DNA of 64,000 nucleotides from an uncultured Roseicyclus sp. GTDB lineage: Bacteria; Pseudomonadota; Alphaproteobacteria; Rhodobacterales; Rhodobacteraceae. Within the stretch, counting starts at the first letter, position 1. Each line of letters opens with the position of its first letter. Under the pieces are notes generated by a model. It was not told the DNA's origin. It worked only from the letters and a program-made list of their open reading frames with translations, and did not search any database. The stretch spans positions 372,001 through 436,000 of the forward strand of contig CANLLF010000004.1 in the NCBI GenBank assembly GCA_947491935.1, given 5' to 3'. A program made the position numbers and the translations under genes. Below are positions 27,757 to 35,279 of this stretch, one piece after another.

Positions 27757-27792
27757 GGAGATACGCAGTTTCGCGTATCTCCCGCAGTTTCT
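27757..27792 (+). terminator. Hairpin terminator after ftsK
   Basis: A perfect 10-base stem GGAGATACGC/GCGTATCTCC with a 6-base loop lies 5 bases after the ftsK stop. A loose T-containing tract (GTTTCTT) follows. It lies between two converging genes and may serve both strands. Confidence 0.7.
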
Positions 27793-27819
27793 TGGGAAGG
27801 GCCGACCCGACCGACCGCT

Positions 27820-28557
27820 TTAACGCCCCAGTGCCTCGACAACCTTTTCCGCAGCCGCGGCGCCGGAGAATTGCTGCTGTCCCGTGATCAGATTACCGTC
27901 GCGCACGGCGAAGGCCTTGAACATGCTGTCGGTGATGAAATTGGTGCCGTCGATCTTGCGGGCCTCCTCCTCAATCCAGAAGGGCTGGATCTTCTGCCCC
28001 ACGAAATCGTCGGCGAACTTCTCTTCGGCATCGGCGAAGCCGGTCCATGTCTTGCCGTTGACCAGCAGATCACCATTCGACAGCTTCGTTTTCAGCAAGA
28101 TGCAAGTGCCGTGGCAGACCACGGCGACGATCTTGTCCGCCTCGTAGGCGCGCGCCACGAAGGCGTGCAGGTCGGTATCGTCGATCATGGTGACCATGGG
28201 CGATTGGCCCCCGGCGAGGAAGATCGCGTCGTAATCGTCCATGGCCACATCCGCGATGGACTTGGTGCCTTGCAGCATTGCCGCGTGGGTGGCGGATGTC
28301 TTGAAGCCCAGAGACAGGATGTCATGGGCGGAATACTGGCTGTCATCCTCGGGGTCCGAGAACCCGTCGGCCATCAGATCGCCGCCCTTGGGGCTGACGA
28401 TTTCAACCTCATACCCGGCCTCCGTGAAGGCCCAGTAAGGGTGGGTCAGTTCCGCCCACCAGAATCCGACGGGCCAGCCGGTTGTGGGTGACGTGCCGGG
28501 ATTGGCGGCGATCATCAGGATGCGTTTGGTGCCGTGCGTGTCGATGGCTGCGGACAT
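27820..28557 (-). CDS. DJ-1/PfpI family type 1 glutamine amidotransferase-like protein
   Basis: The 245-residue protein belongs to the DJ-1/PfpI superfamily, Hsp31-like branch. Visible parts are RILMIAANP, a GGQSP turn and the nucleophile elbow AVVCHGTCILL with the catalytic Cys near residue 150, plus an acidic SPKGGD region. Family members act as glyoxalase III, deglycase or chaperone-like proteins against reactive carbonyls. It is the last gene of a minus-strand trio with an ABM-domain protein and an NADP-binding oxidoreductase, 15 bases after the former, so a stress or electrophile response is plausible. Confidence 0.9.
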   Translation of the reverse strand: MSAAIDTHGTKRILMIAANPGTSPTTGWPVGFWWAELTHPYWAFTEAGYEVEIVSPKGGDLMADGFSDPEDDSQYSAHDILSLGFKTSATHAAMLQGTKSIADVAMDDYDAIFLAGGQSPMVTMIDDTDLHAFVARAYEADKIVAVVCHGTCILLKTKLSNGDLLVNGKTWTGFADAEEKFADDFVGQKIQPFWIEEEARKIDGTNFITDSMFKAFAVRDGNLITGQQQFSGAAAAEKVVEALGR

Positions 28558-28572
28558 GGGGATGATCCTTTC

Positions 28573-29139
28573 CTAGGGTTTGGTTTGGGTTGTGGGGTAA
28601 ATCCAGCGAGACAGCGCCCGGGTCAGGCGCGGCATGATCACGTAGGTCATCAGGCCGACTTGAAGCGTGACGGTCAGCAGGAGCCGTACGGCAAGGGGCC
28701 AATTGCCGATCAACGGGCCAAGCGCGAGGTTCAGCCCAAGGACAAGGCCGAAGACCACCGCGATCAGCAGCAGCGCCATGCGGTGGGGCGACGGCTGGGG
28801 CACCTTTGTGCCAGCGGGCGGGTCGAACCAGAATTCCAGGCCTGTCATGCGGTCCCAGATTGCATCGGCCTGCACCAGCGGCGCGGCCTCCGCCAGGAAC
28901 CGCGCGCGCAGGTCCGAGGTTTCAAACGCCTCCAGCGCGGCGAGGCTGTCGAACCGGACGACGCTGGTATAGGTCTGGTCGCCCGTCGCGGGCCGGTGAA
29001 ACTCGGCCCCGACATAGCCGTCGAGCGATTTTGCGGCCTCGGTCAGGCGGGTCAGCCAATCCTCATAGGCGGCCGCCGCCCCCGGCTTGACGGCGCGCCG
29101 GATCACGATGGTGACCGGATCTGTCGTTGCGTCAGACAT
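28573..29139 (-). CDS. Antibiotic-biosynthesis-monooxygenase domain protein with membrane tail
   Basis: The 188-residue protein joins an N-terminal ABM ferredoxin-like domain (about 8-105, IVIRRAVKPGAAAAYEDWL, FHRPATGDQ, VVRFDSLAALEAF) to two membrane helices (about 120-140 and 150-172). Related proteins are annotated as ABM-domain transporters or membrane-tethered monooxygenases. The heme-free ABM fold often handles quinones or reactive small molecules. It overlaps the oxidoreductase gene by 8 bases. The actual substrate is unknown. Confidence 0.85.
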   Translation of the reverse strand: MSDATTDPVTIVIRRAVKPGAAAAYEDWLTRLTEAAKSLDGYVGAEFHRPATGDQTYTSVVRFDSLAALEAFETSDLRARFLAEAAPLVQADAIWDRMTGLEFWFDPPAGTKVPQPSPHRMALLLIAVVFGLVLGLNLALGPLIGNWPLAVRLLLTVTLQVGLMTYVIMPRLTRALSRWIYPTTQTKP

Positions 29140-29764
29140 CGGGCACCGCTTGTACGGTCAAGGCCCAGTCGCGGCCCTTGCCCTGCGCCAGCGCCTGATT
29201 GATCCAGACCAGCGCAAAAGGCTCCAGCAGGCGTGCTTTGGACAGATCGCCCGCATCCAGCGGATCGAAGCCCAGATCTTGCAGCAATGCGCCGACCACG
29301 TCCTTGGCCGCCGCATCGTCAGCGGCCATGAACATGACCGGCGGAATGGGGAGCGTGCGGGCACGGCCCATCACCTCGGCCCCGACCTGATTGAGGGTCT
29401 TGACGAGGCGCGCTTGCGGAACCAACGCGGCCAGTTCTTCCGCGCCGGATGTCGTGTGGCCAAGCAGCAGGCCAAAACGGCCATCAACGGGACCTAGAGG
29501 ATTGGTGCAATCGATCACGATCTTGCCGGTCAGATCGCCCAGACCCGCAAGAACGCTGTGCGCGGCGGCCCAGGGTGTGGCCAGCACGATCACATCGGCC
29601 TGACCCACCTCGGCCGGACTGACGACGCTCGCCCGGGTCGCGGCGGCAAGATCTCGCGCCTTGGCCGGGTAGCGGGCGCCGAGGATGATCCGGTGTCCGG
29701 CCTCCGCCCATCCCTTGGCCAACGCGCTGCCGACCTTGCCCGTCCCGATAATCCCGATCTCCAT
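29132..29764 (-). CDS. NADP(H)-binding oxidoreductase, F420-dependent-reductase-like
   Basis: The 210-residue protein starts with the Rossmann motif IGIIGTGKVGSALAKGW and belongs to the NADP oxidoreductase, coenzyme F420-dependent (PF03807) fold family, in the branch found in bacteria that lack F420. NADP may be the only cofactor. It has ILGARYP and VLATPWAAAHSVL segments and a C-terminal helical part. It is first in the operon with the ABM and DJ-1 genes and divergent from a LysR gene, which likely controls it. Confidence 0.87.
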   Translation of the reverse strand: MEIGIIGTGKVGSALAKGWAEAGHRIILGARYPAKARDLAAATRASVVSPAEVGQADVIVLATPWAAAHSVLAGLGDLTGKIVIDCTNPLGPVDGRFGLLLGHTTSGAEELAALVPQARLVKTLNQVGAEVMGRARTLPIPPVMFMAADDAAAKDVVGALLQDLGFDPLDAGDLSKARLLEPFALVWINQALAQGKGRDWALTVQAVPDV

Positions 29765-29813
29765 TTGATCCCCGCTTGATCGCTGTCGGGGCGAGTGCTA
29801 GCGGATGGGTTAC

Positions 29814-29833
29814 TTCAACGAAAACGAATTGAA
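29814..29833. promoter_or_regulatory. Inverted repeat, candidate LysR operator
   Basis: TTCAA and TTGAA form an inverted repeat separated by 10 bases in the short gap between the divergent oxidoreductase and LysR genes. LysR-type regulators usually bind interrupted dyads of T-N11-A type in such divergent regions, often near their own start. The site lies just before the LysR start codon, which would fit autoregulation. Confidence 0.45.
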
Positions 29834-29836
29834 TTC

Positions 29837-30751
29837 ATGTCTGATTTCGATGAAATGAAACTCCGCCGGCTGGATCTGACCGTTCTGCTGATCTTTCTGG
29901 GGCTGATGCGGCATCGCAAAGGGATTGCCGTTGCCGATGAGATGGGGCTGACGCAATCCTCGATCAGCCATGCGCTGGGACGTTTGCGCGACGTGTTCGA
30001 CGATCCGCTGTTTCTGCGCCAGCCCCATGGGTTTGAGCCGACGGCGGTGGCCGTCGCGATGGAACCGCAGATCCGCGAGGCGGTGGAGCGCATCTCCGCC
30101 GCGCTTGAGGGACCGGCCCCGTTCGATCCCGCCCGCGCGACGGGGATATTCCGGATCGGGGCTTATGACAGCGAGTTGGCAACCCTGATCCCCGGCCTGT
30201 TGGGCCGGTTGGATCGCACGGCTCCGAACCTGCGCCTGTCCACACGGGCCGCAAGCCGAGCGGCCGCGCTCGATCTGATCGAGCATCGGCAGCTGGATAT
30301 GGCGCTTGGGTTCTTCTGGGACCTGCCGGACCAGTTTTTGAAGACGCATCTCTACGATGAAACCTATGTCGTCGTCGGGCACGAGGATCACCCACTCCTG
30401 CGAGAAGAACTGACGCTGGAGGCCTATGCGGCGGCCACCCATCTGATCGTGTCGCCCAAGGGGGATCTGACCGGCGTTGTCGATGACACCCTGCGCCGTC
30501 TCGGCCATACCCGAGACGTCCGGGCCGCCGTGCCTCTGTTCTTTCCGGCGCTGGCGTCACTCGCTCAAAGCCGCATGATCGCAACGCTGCCCAAACGTAT
30601 GGCGGAGACGTTCGCACCCGGCTTCGGATTGCGCATGCAAGCCGCCCCGCTTGAGATCAGGTCCTTCGATGTGGGCGCCGTCATTCACCTGCGCGATCAG
30701 AGGAACCCGATGCGCGCCTGGTTCATTGAGCAGATCAAGGCGGATAGCTGA
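29837..30751 (+). CDS. LysR-family transcriptional regulator
   Basis: The 304-residue protein has an N-terminal winged helix-turn-helix (about 10-68; IAVADEMGLTQSSISHALGRLRDVFDDPLF) and a C-terminal co-inducer-binding domain. The helix-turn-helix resembles the NodD/LeuO-like branch (MKLRRLDLTVLLIFLGLM). The start at 29837 follows an inverted repeat; no strong ribosome site is seen, and GTG 29795 or ATG 29855 are alternatives. Being divergent from the oxidoreductase-ABM-DJ-1 operon, it most likely regulates that operon. Confidence 0.92.
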   Translation: MSDFDEMKLRRLDLTVLLIFLGLMRHRKGIAVADEMGLTQSSISHALGRLRDVFDDPLFLRQPHGFEPTAVAVAMEPQIREAVERISAALEGPAPFDPARATGIFRIGAYDSELATLIPGLLGRLDRTAPNLRLSTRAASRAAALDLIEHRQLDMALGFFWDLPDQFLKTHLYDETYVVVGHEDHPLLREELTLEAYAAATHLIVSPKGDLTGVVDDTLRRLGHTRDVRAAVPLFFPALASLAQSRMIATLPKRMAETFAPGFGLRMQAAPLEIRSFDVGAVIHLRDQRNPMRAWFIEQIKADS

Positions 30752-31038
30752 GGGGCTCGCGGACCCCCCGGCCGACATACGGTCAGGCAAGGCGAACGAC
30801 AGCAGAATCCGCGGAGCTGTCATTTGGGCTTTGTCCCAGCGGGTTCACAGCGGCGGAACCGCCCCGCCATCGTCCGCCTTCATCCATCCCCCGTCATCCG
30901 GCCCGCGCACCCGCCCCGAATCGGTGTCGGCTCGGCGATCACCGGCCTTTGATTGCGGGTTTTCCGGGGCTGTTATCGTATAGCGGCACGGCTATGCCTA
31001 TATCTTCGGTAAGCATTTCGAATCGGAGAGAAAATCCC

Positions 31039-31647
31039 ATGCCGATCACCCGCCGTGCCCTTTTGGGGACCAGCGCCGCCGTTATTCTCGCCCCCTCCGC
31101 GGCGTTCGCCAATGCGATCCCGCTTGCGGATCTGTCGCGCTATCTCAACAGCCTCGACACGGCCGAAAGCCCGTTCACGCAGATCAATTCCGACGGCACC
31201 GTATCGACCGGTACCGTGTTCATCCACCGCCCCGGGCGGGTGCGGTTCGAATATGACGATGACGATCTGCTGGTGATGGCCGGTGGCGGGCAGGTGGCGA
31301 TTTTCGATGGTCGCGCCTCGGGCCCGCCGGAGCAATACCCGCTGCGTGAAACGCCGCTGCGTATCATCTTGCAGCAAAACGTGAATCTGGGCCAATCGGG
31401 CATGGTGAGCGAGCATTCGTTCGACGGGACCTCCACCCGCGTCGTGGCGCGGGATCCGGAGCGGCCCAATATCGGGTCGATCACGCTGGTCTTCACGCCC
31501 AACCCGATCGAATTGCGCCAGTGGATCATCACAGACGAGGGCGGGTCGCAGACCACCGTGATCCTCGGTGCGCTGGAGGTCGGCGGGCGCATCCCCGCGC
31601 GCTACTTCTCGATCCCGCAGGAAACCAATGCCCGCAACGGCGGCTGA
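31039..31647 (+). CDS. lolA: Outer-membrane lipoprotein carrier protein LolA
   Basis: The 202-residue protein has a twin-arginine-like or Sec signal peptide (PITRRALLGTSAAVILAPSAAFA) and the LolA core: LNSLDTAESPFTQINSDG, GTVFIHRPGRVRFEYD and LVMAGGGQVAIFD, with the hydrophobic lining that carries the lipid anchor. It shuttles lipoproteins from the LolCDE complex to the outer membrane. Start ATG 31039 follows CGGAGAG. It sits about 3.3 kb after ftsK; the usual ftsK-lolA neighbourhood is interrupted by the LysR cassette. About 290 non-coding bases before it hold the promoter. Confidence 0.92.
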   Translation: MPITRRALLGTSAAVILAPSAAFANAIPLADLSRYLNSLDTAESPFTQINSDGTVSTGTVFIHRPGRVRFEYDDDDLLVMAGGGQVAIFDGRASGPPEQYPLRETPLRIILQQNVNLGQSGMVSEHSFDGTSTRVVARDPERPNIGSITLVFTPNPIELRQWIITDEGGSQTTVILGALEVGGRIPARYFSIPQETNARNGG

Positions 31648-31650
31648 CGC

Positions 31651-32226
31651 CTAGCAGCTGGCCAATTGCATCCGGTAGATCTCGGCGCGCTGTTCCACCC
31701 GCGTCGCAACCTCCAGCAGCCACGGCTTGGAATTGTGGCTGCCCCGGGCATAGCCGGTATGGCCCTCGTGATAGGCGAGATACTGGTTGCGCGTGTCATG
31801 CAGCGGGATGCCGTTCCGCTCCAGCGTCAGGTTCATGTACCAGCCCATGAAATCGGTTGCGTCGTCAATATCGGTGCGCCGGGCACGGCGATTTCCGGTG
31901 TCCTGCTGATACTCTTCCCAGGTGCCGTCGAGCGCCTGGGAATAGCCGATGGCGGAGCTCTGCCGCCCCATCGGGATCACGCCAAGCGCGAAGCGGAAGG
32001 GGGGGCGGATATCGCCGTCGAACCGGCTTTCCTGATGGATGGTGGCCATCTGCACGTGTACGGGTACGTTCCAGCGCCGTTCTGTCCGGCGCATGGCACG
32101 CATGTAATTGGGCCGTTCCCTGCCCAATGCGCATGCATCATCCAGATTTCGGGGGCTGTCGAATTCCCGCGATCCACATGCCGCGAGAGAGGCCAGAAGG
32201 CCTGTCAAAAGGGTGCGTCTATACAT
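31651..32226 (-). CDS. Lytic transglycosylase-like lipoprotein
   Basis: The 191-residue protein has a signal peptide with lipobox LAAC near residue 17. The mature part is an SLT-like domain with the catalytic glutamate in TIHQESRFDGD, then AIGYSQALDGTWEEYQ and a late AYHEGHTGYARG stretch, which fits the goose-lysozyme/SLT fold. It probably cleaves glycan strands at the outer membrane. Only 3 bases separate its stop from that of lolA on the other strand. Confidence 0.87.
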   Translation of the reverse strand: MYRRTLLTGLLASLAACGSREFDSPRNLDDACALGRERPNYMRAMRRTERRWNVPVHVQMATIHQESRFDGDIRPPFRFALGVIPMGRQSSAIGYSQALDGTWEEYQQDTGNRRARRTDIDDATDFMGWYMNLTLERNGIPLHDTRNQYLAYHEGHTGYARGSHNSKPWLLEVATRVEQRAEIYRMQLASC

Positions 32227-32314
32227 TGGCCTGCTCTGCCTCTGGGTGCCGCGTTTTCACGGCTTGGGGCAGAGTATAGGCCAAAATGCTGCGCATGAAA
32301 ACTGGTGGATTGCC

Positions 32315-33202
32315 TCACCCGGGCAGAAGGAACGACAGTGTGATCGGCAGGGCGGCGATGGCCAGAAGCGTGGAGACGACGACAAGGCCTGCAACCGCCT
32401 CGGCCTCGGCCTGGTAGCGCTCGGCCAGAAGGTAGGAGGTGACGCCAACGGGCGTGACCAATTGCAGGATCAGCACACTGAGTGCCAGCTGGTCGAGGCC
32501 GAGCGCCAGCCCCACGGCCAGGCCCGCGCCCAGGCCGATGGTCAGCTTTATCACCGATAATCCCAGGGCGGGCAGGGCGCGTTCGGGCCTGAGGCGGGCG
32601 ACGGCGGCCCCAAGCGTCAGCAGCATCAGGGGAATGCCAAGCTGCCCCATCAGGCCGATGCCGGTCATCGCCACCTCGGGCGGCGTCCAGCCAAGGGCGA
32701 GGCAGGCCACGCCCAGGACGGAGGCCCAGACCATCGGCTCTTTCAGGACCCGGGCGGGGTTTTGCACACCCGCGACCATCCACAGACCGAGCGTGAACAT
32801 GATGATCGCCATCACCGCGAAGACGACGATGGCAAGTCCAAGGCCGGTCTCGCCGAAGGCGAAGAGCGCCAGCGGCAGGCCCAGATTGCCGGTATTGCCG
32901 AAGGTCAACGGGGCAAGATGGCCGCGCAGGTTCAACCCCAGCCCCCGAACGATGCTCCAGGTCACAAGTGCGACGAGGCCATAGGCGATGGCGGCGGCCA
33001 GGCTTAGGCTCGCCAGGGCCGCGGGCGCGATCTCGGCCTGCACCAGCGTGGCGAAGATCAGGCAAGGCACGGCATAGGTCATGGCCAACCGGGTAACGAA
33101 TTCGGTCGGGTAGTCGTGCCCGAACCGCACCCAGGCAAATCCGGCCGCGCCCAGGAAAAACACCGGCGCGGTGATCTCGAGCACTGTCAGGGTCAGGTTC
33201 AC
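32315..33202 (-). CDS. AEC family transporter (auxin efflux carrier-like)
   Basis: The 295-residue membrane protein has ten hydrophobic segments arranged as two groups of five and matches the AEC/Mem_trans (PF03547) family. The NTGNLGLPLALF motif near 110 and VTPVGVTSY near 260 are its crossover signatures. Bacterial members move dicarboxylates or amino acids or have unknown substrates. I chose the GTG at 33202 because AAGGGA lies 9 bases upstream; an ATG 39 bases earlier is also in frame. It is divergent from hspQ. Confidence 0.87.
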   Translation of the reverse strand: MNLTLTVLEITAPVFFLGAAGFAWVRFGHDYPTEFVTRLAMTYAVPCLIFATLVQAEIAPAALASLSLAAAIAYGLVALVTWSIVRGLGLNLRGHLAPLTFGNTGNLGLPLALFAFGETGLGLAIVVFAVMAIIMFTLGLWMVAGVQNPARVLKEPMVWASVLGVACLALGWTPPEVAMTGIGLMGQLGIPLMLLTLGAAVARLRPERALPALGLSVIKLTIGLGAGLAVGLALGLDQLALSVLILQLVTPVGVTSYLLAERYQAEAEAVAGLVVVSTLLAIAALPITLSFLLPG

Positions 33203-33289
33203 AGACTGTTTCCCTTGAAATCGGCCCGCCAGCATGGACAAACCGGGGCTGCCTTCGGTAACAAATATCTGGGAACCCAGGGGCTAGCC

Positions 33290-33616
33290 ATGCTTGAGAC
33301 TCATGCCAAATACAATATCGGACAGGTTGTGCGGCACCGCAAACACCCGTTTCGGGGTGTTGTCTTTGACATCGATCCGGAGTTCTCGAACACCGACGAA
33401 TGGTATGACGCCATCCCCGAAGAGGCGCGCCCCCGCAAGGAGCAGCCGTTCTACCACCTGTTGGCGGAGAACGATCAGACCTATTACGTGGCCTATGTAT
33501 CGGAGCAGAACCTTGTTCCCGACTATACCGGCGAGCCGGTGAGCCACCCGGATCTGCCGGACCTGTTCGGCGAGTTTCAGGACGGGCATTACCCGTTGGA
33601 ATATCAGCTGAACTAG
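33290..33616 (+). CDS. hspQ: Heat shock protein HspQ
   Basis: The 108-residue protein matches HspQ (YccV-like, PF08755): AKYNIGQVVRHRKHPFRGVVFDIDP, then DEWYDAIP, QPFYHLLAEN, YVAYVSEQNL and a C-terminal FQDGHYPLEYQLN. HspQ binds hemimethylated DNA in vitro, modulates proteolysis as a Lon specificity factor, and is heat-induced. A CCCTTGAA element at 33212-33219 resembles a heat-shock sigma factor -35 box. A clear -10 element is not visible. The gene stands alone. Confidence 0.95.
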   Translation: MLETHAKYNIGQVVRHRKHPFRGVVFDIDPEFSNTDEWYDAIPEEARPRKEQPFYHLLAENDQTYYVAYVSEQNLVPDYTGEPVSHPDLPDLFGEFQDGHYPLEYQLN

Positions 33617-33665
33617 CGGCGTTTCGGGCCGGGCCCGAGGCCATGACCTTGCCGGTTGCGGGGCC

Positions 33666-34280
33666 TCAGCCGAGCGTGCGCAGGTGCTGCGTCAGCGCGT
33701 CGATATTGCCGCCGCGCGCTTCCAGCATCGCGCCGATTTCCGTGCGTTCCGAGATCATCAGGTTCACACCCGCGATGATCAGGTTGAAGAAAAGCGGTCG
33801 CCCCGACCCGTCCGAGACCAGCCAGCGCAGCTCGAACGGCGCCTCGTTGCGCATGTTGACGGTGGTGATGACCTCGAAGAACGACCGTACCGGGCGCGCA
33901 TCGTTCACGGCGATGGAGCCGCCGATGAATTCACGGAACCGGCGGCCGTATTTCGCCGAGAAGTAATCCTGAAACGCCTCGGTGAAGGCGCGCATCTGGG
34001 CGCGGGACGCGGAGCGAGCGGGCGGCCCGAGGACCGAGCGCGCGATGGTCGGCACATCGGCATAGGTGCGGAAAATGCGCTCCATTTCCGGCAGGACAAC
34101 CGCCTCCGATCCGCCGGCCCCGATCACCCGGTTCACATCCGCCACGGCGGCCTCGACAAGGGCGCGGGCCTGCCCCGCGGTCAGGGCCTGGGCCGGACGC
34201 GGCAGGAACGGGAGCGTGGCGCCCGCGAGCAGGGATGACAGAACGGCACGGCGGCGGAAGCTGAGGAGGTTATTGCGCAT
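33666..34280 (-). CDS. mlaC: Phospholipid-binding protein MlaC
   Basis: The 204-residue protein has a signal peptide (about 1-32, ending PAQA-LTAG) and the MlaC/Ttg2D core: IGAGG, YADVPTIARSVLG, FTEAFQDYFSAKYGRRFREF and WLVSDGSGRPLFFNLIIAGVNLMISERTEI. MlaC ferries phospholipids between the outer-membrane MlaA complex and the inner-membrane MlaFEDB transporter. Its start overlaps the end of mlaA by 11 bases, so the two are coupled. The ABC transporter genes are not in this window. Confidence 0.93.
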   Translation of the reverse strand: MRNNLLSFRRRAVLSSLLAGATLPFLPRPAQALTAGQARALVEAAVADVNRVIGAGGSEAVVLPEMERIFRTYADVPTIARSVLGPPARSASRAQMRAFTEAFQDYFSAKYGRRFREFIGGSIAVNDARPVRSFFEVITTVNMRNEAPFELRWLVSDGSGRPLFFNLIIAGVNLMISERTEIGAMLEARGGNIDALTQHLRTLG

Positions 34281-35109
34281 AGGGATCAAAATACGGGTCC
34301 GAGTAAGGGTCATAATTCGGGTCTGCGGCAACGGCGGCGGCGGCCGCCGCCGGATCTTCGTTGGCATAGGGATCTTCATATGCCAGGTCCGCACCCCCCA
34401 GTTCAAAACGGCGCTGTTGCAGGTAGAGCGAGCGGAGCTGCGCGTAGCTGTCAGCGCTTTCGTACAGGATGGAATCGATGGTCGTATCGAATTGATACCG
34501 TGAATCGAGCCCCGATGCGACGCTTGTCGCCATCAGATACGTGCTTTCCGGCGTATCGACGAGATGACGGATCGGATTCAGGGCGAAATCCACCACCATA
34601 CCGACCGTATCGCGCGTGGTGGACGGGCCAAGCACGGGATGGACCACATAGTCGCCCTCGCCGAACCCGTAGATATGCATCGTCTCGCCGAAATCGGTGG
34701 GCTCTTCGGGGATCCCCATGGCGCTGGCCGGGTCCAGCAGGCCGCCAAGCCCGATGGTGGTGTTGATGGCGAACCGCAGGGTGTTCTGCGCCGCATCCCC
34801 CAACCGCAATTGCAGCAGGTTGTTGAGAACATGGCTCGGCTGGTTCAGGTTCGACGCGAAGTTGGAGACACCCTGGCGCACGGGTTCGGGGATACTGTTG
34901 CCATAGGCATCCGAGGACGGGCCAAGCACGGCGCGATCCAGCGCAAGGTTGAATTCATGGGCGGCGCGGTTGCGCGTCTCGTGCTCATCGGCGATCTGGT
35001 CGCCCGGCGGCAGGGTGGCAGGGCCACAGGCCACAAGCGTCAGAACCACGCCAATTGTAGCGAGGTGTCGTATCGTCCGTCCGACTGGCAGCGTCGTGTG
35101 AGCGTGCAA
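34270..35109 (-). CDS. mlaA: MlaA (VacJ) family lipoprotein
   Basis: The protein has a lipobox LVAC and a mature part typical of MlaA, including EFNLALDRAVLGP, FASNLNQPSHVLNNLLQ, RFAINTTIGLGGLLDPAS and YGFGEGDYVVHPVLGPSTTRD. MlaA is an outer-membrane ring that removes mislocalised phospholipids. The start is unclear: TTG at 35109 with GAGGGA upstream gives a 279-residue protein and a normal signal peptide. A longer frame to 35250 would run through the divergent promoter region and overlap the next gene's start area. The C-terminus is unusual, with an Ala run and a PYSDPYFDPYAQ repeat. Confidence 0.9.
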   Translation of the reverse strand: MHAHTTLPVGRTIRHLATIGVVLTLVACGPATLPPGDQIADEHETRNRAAHEFNLALDRAVLGPSSDAYGNSIPEPVRQGVSNFASNLNQPSHVLNNLLQLRLGDAAQNTLRFAINTTIGLGGLLDPASAMGIPEEPTDFGETMHIYGFGEGDYVVHPVLGPSTTRDTVGMVVDFALNPIRHLVDTPESTYLMATSVASGLDSRYQFDTTIDSILYESADSYAQLRSLYLQQRRFELGGADLAYEDPYANEDPAAAAAAVAADPNYDPYSDPYFDPYAQ

Positions 35110-35155
35110 TTCAATTCCCTCGCATCTGGCCGATTTGCAACATGTTGGCTGCGGA

Positions 35156-35171
35156 ACTCTTTCGAAAGAGT
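35156..35171. promoter_or_regulatory. Perfect 16-base palindrome in divergent mlaA / secretion control region
   Basis: ACTCTTTC followed directly by its reverse complement GAAAGAGT lies in the 170-base gap between the divergent mlaA and type I secretion genes. Its place, roughly midway between two starts, fits an operator controlling one or both units. No regulator is identified. Confidence 0.45.
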
Positions 35172-35279
35172 ATCGTGCAACTATGCAGGGCGGCACCCCC
35201 TTGCTACTTCGTCTGCGCAGCTTGAGAGTGTCAAGACGTGCACCGTTCACAACCGCGCGCCGGAGGGCATTTGGCGAAG

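Noticed and set aside
25983-27842. A 619-codon frame on the minus strand, antisense to ftsK
   Set aside because: It is a GC-driven shadow of ftsK with low-complexity His/Arg/Gln-rich translation and no recognisable domain.
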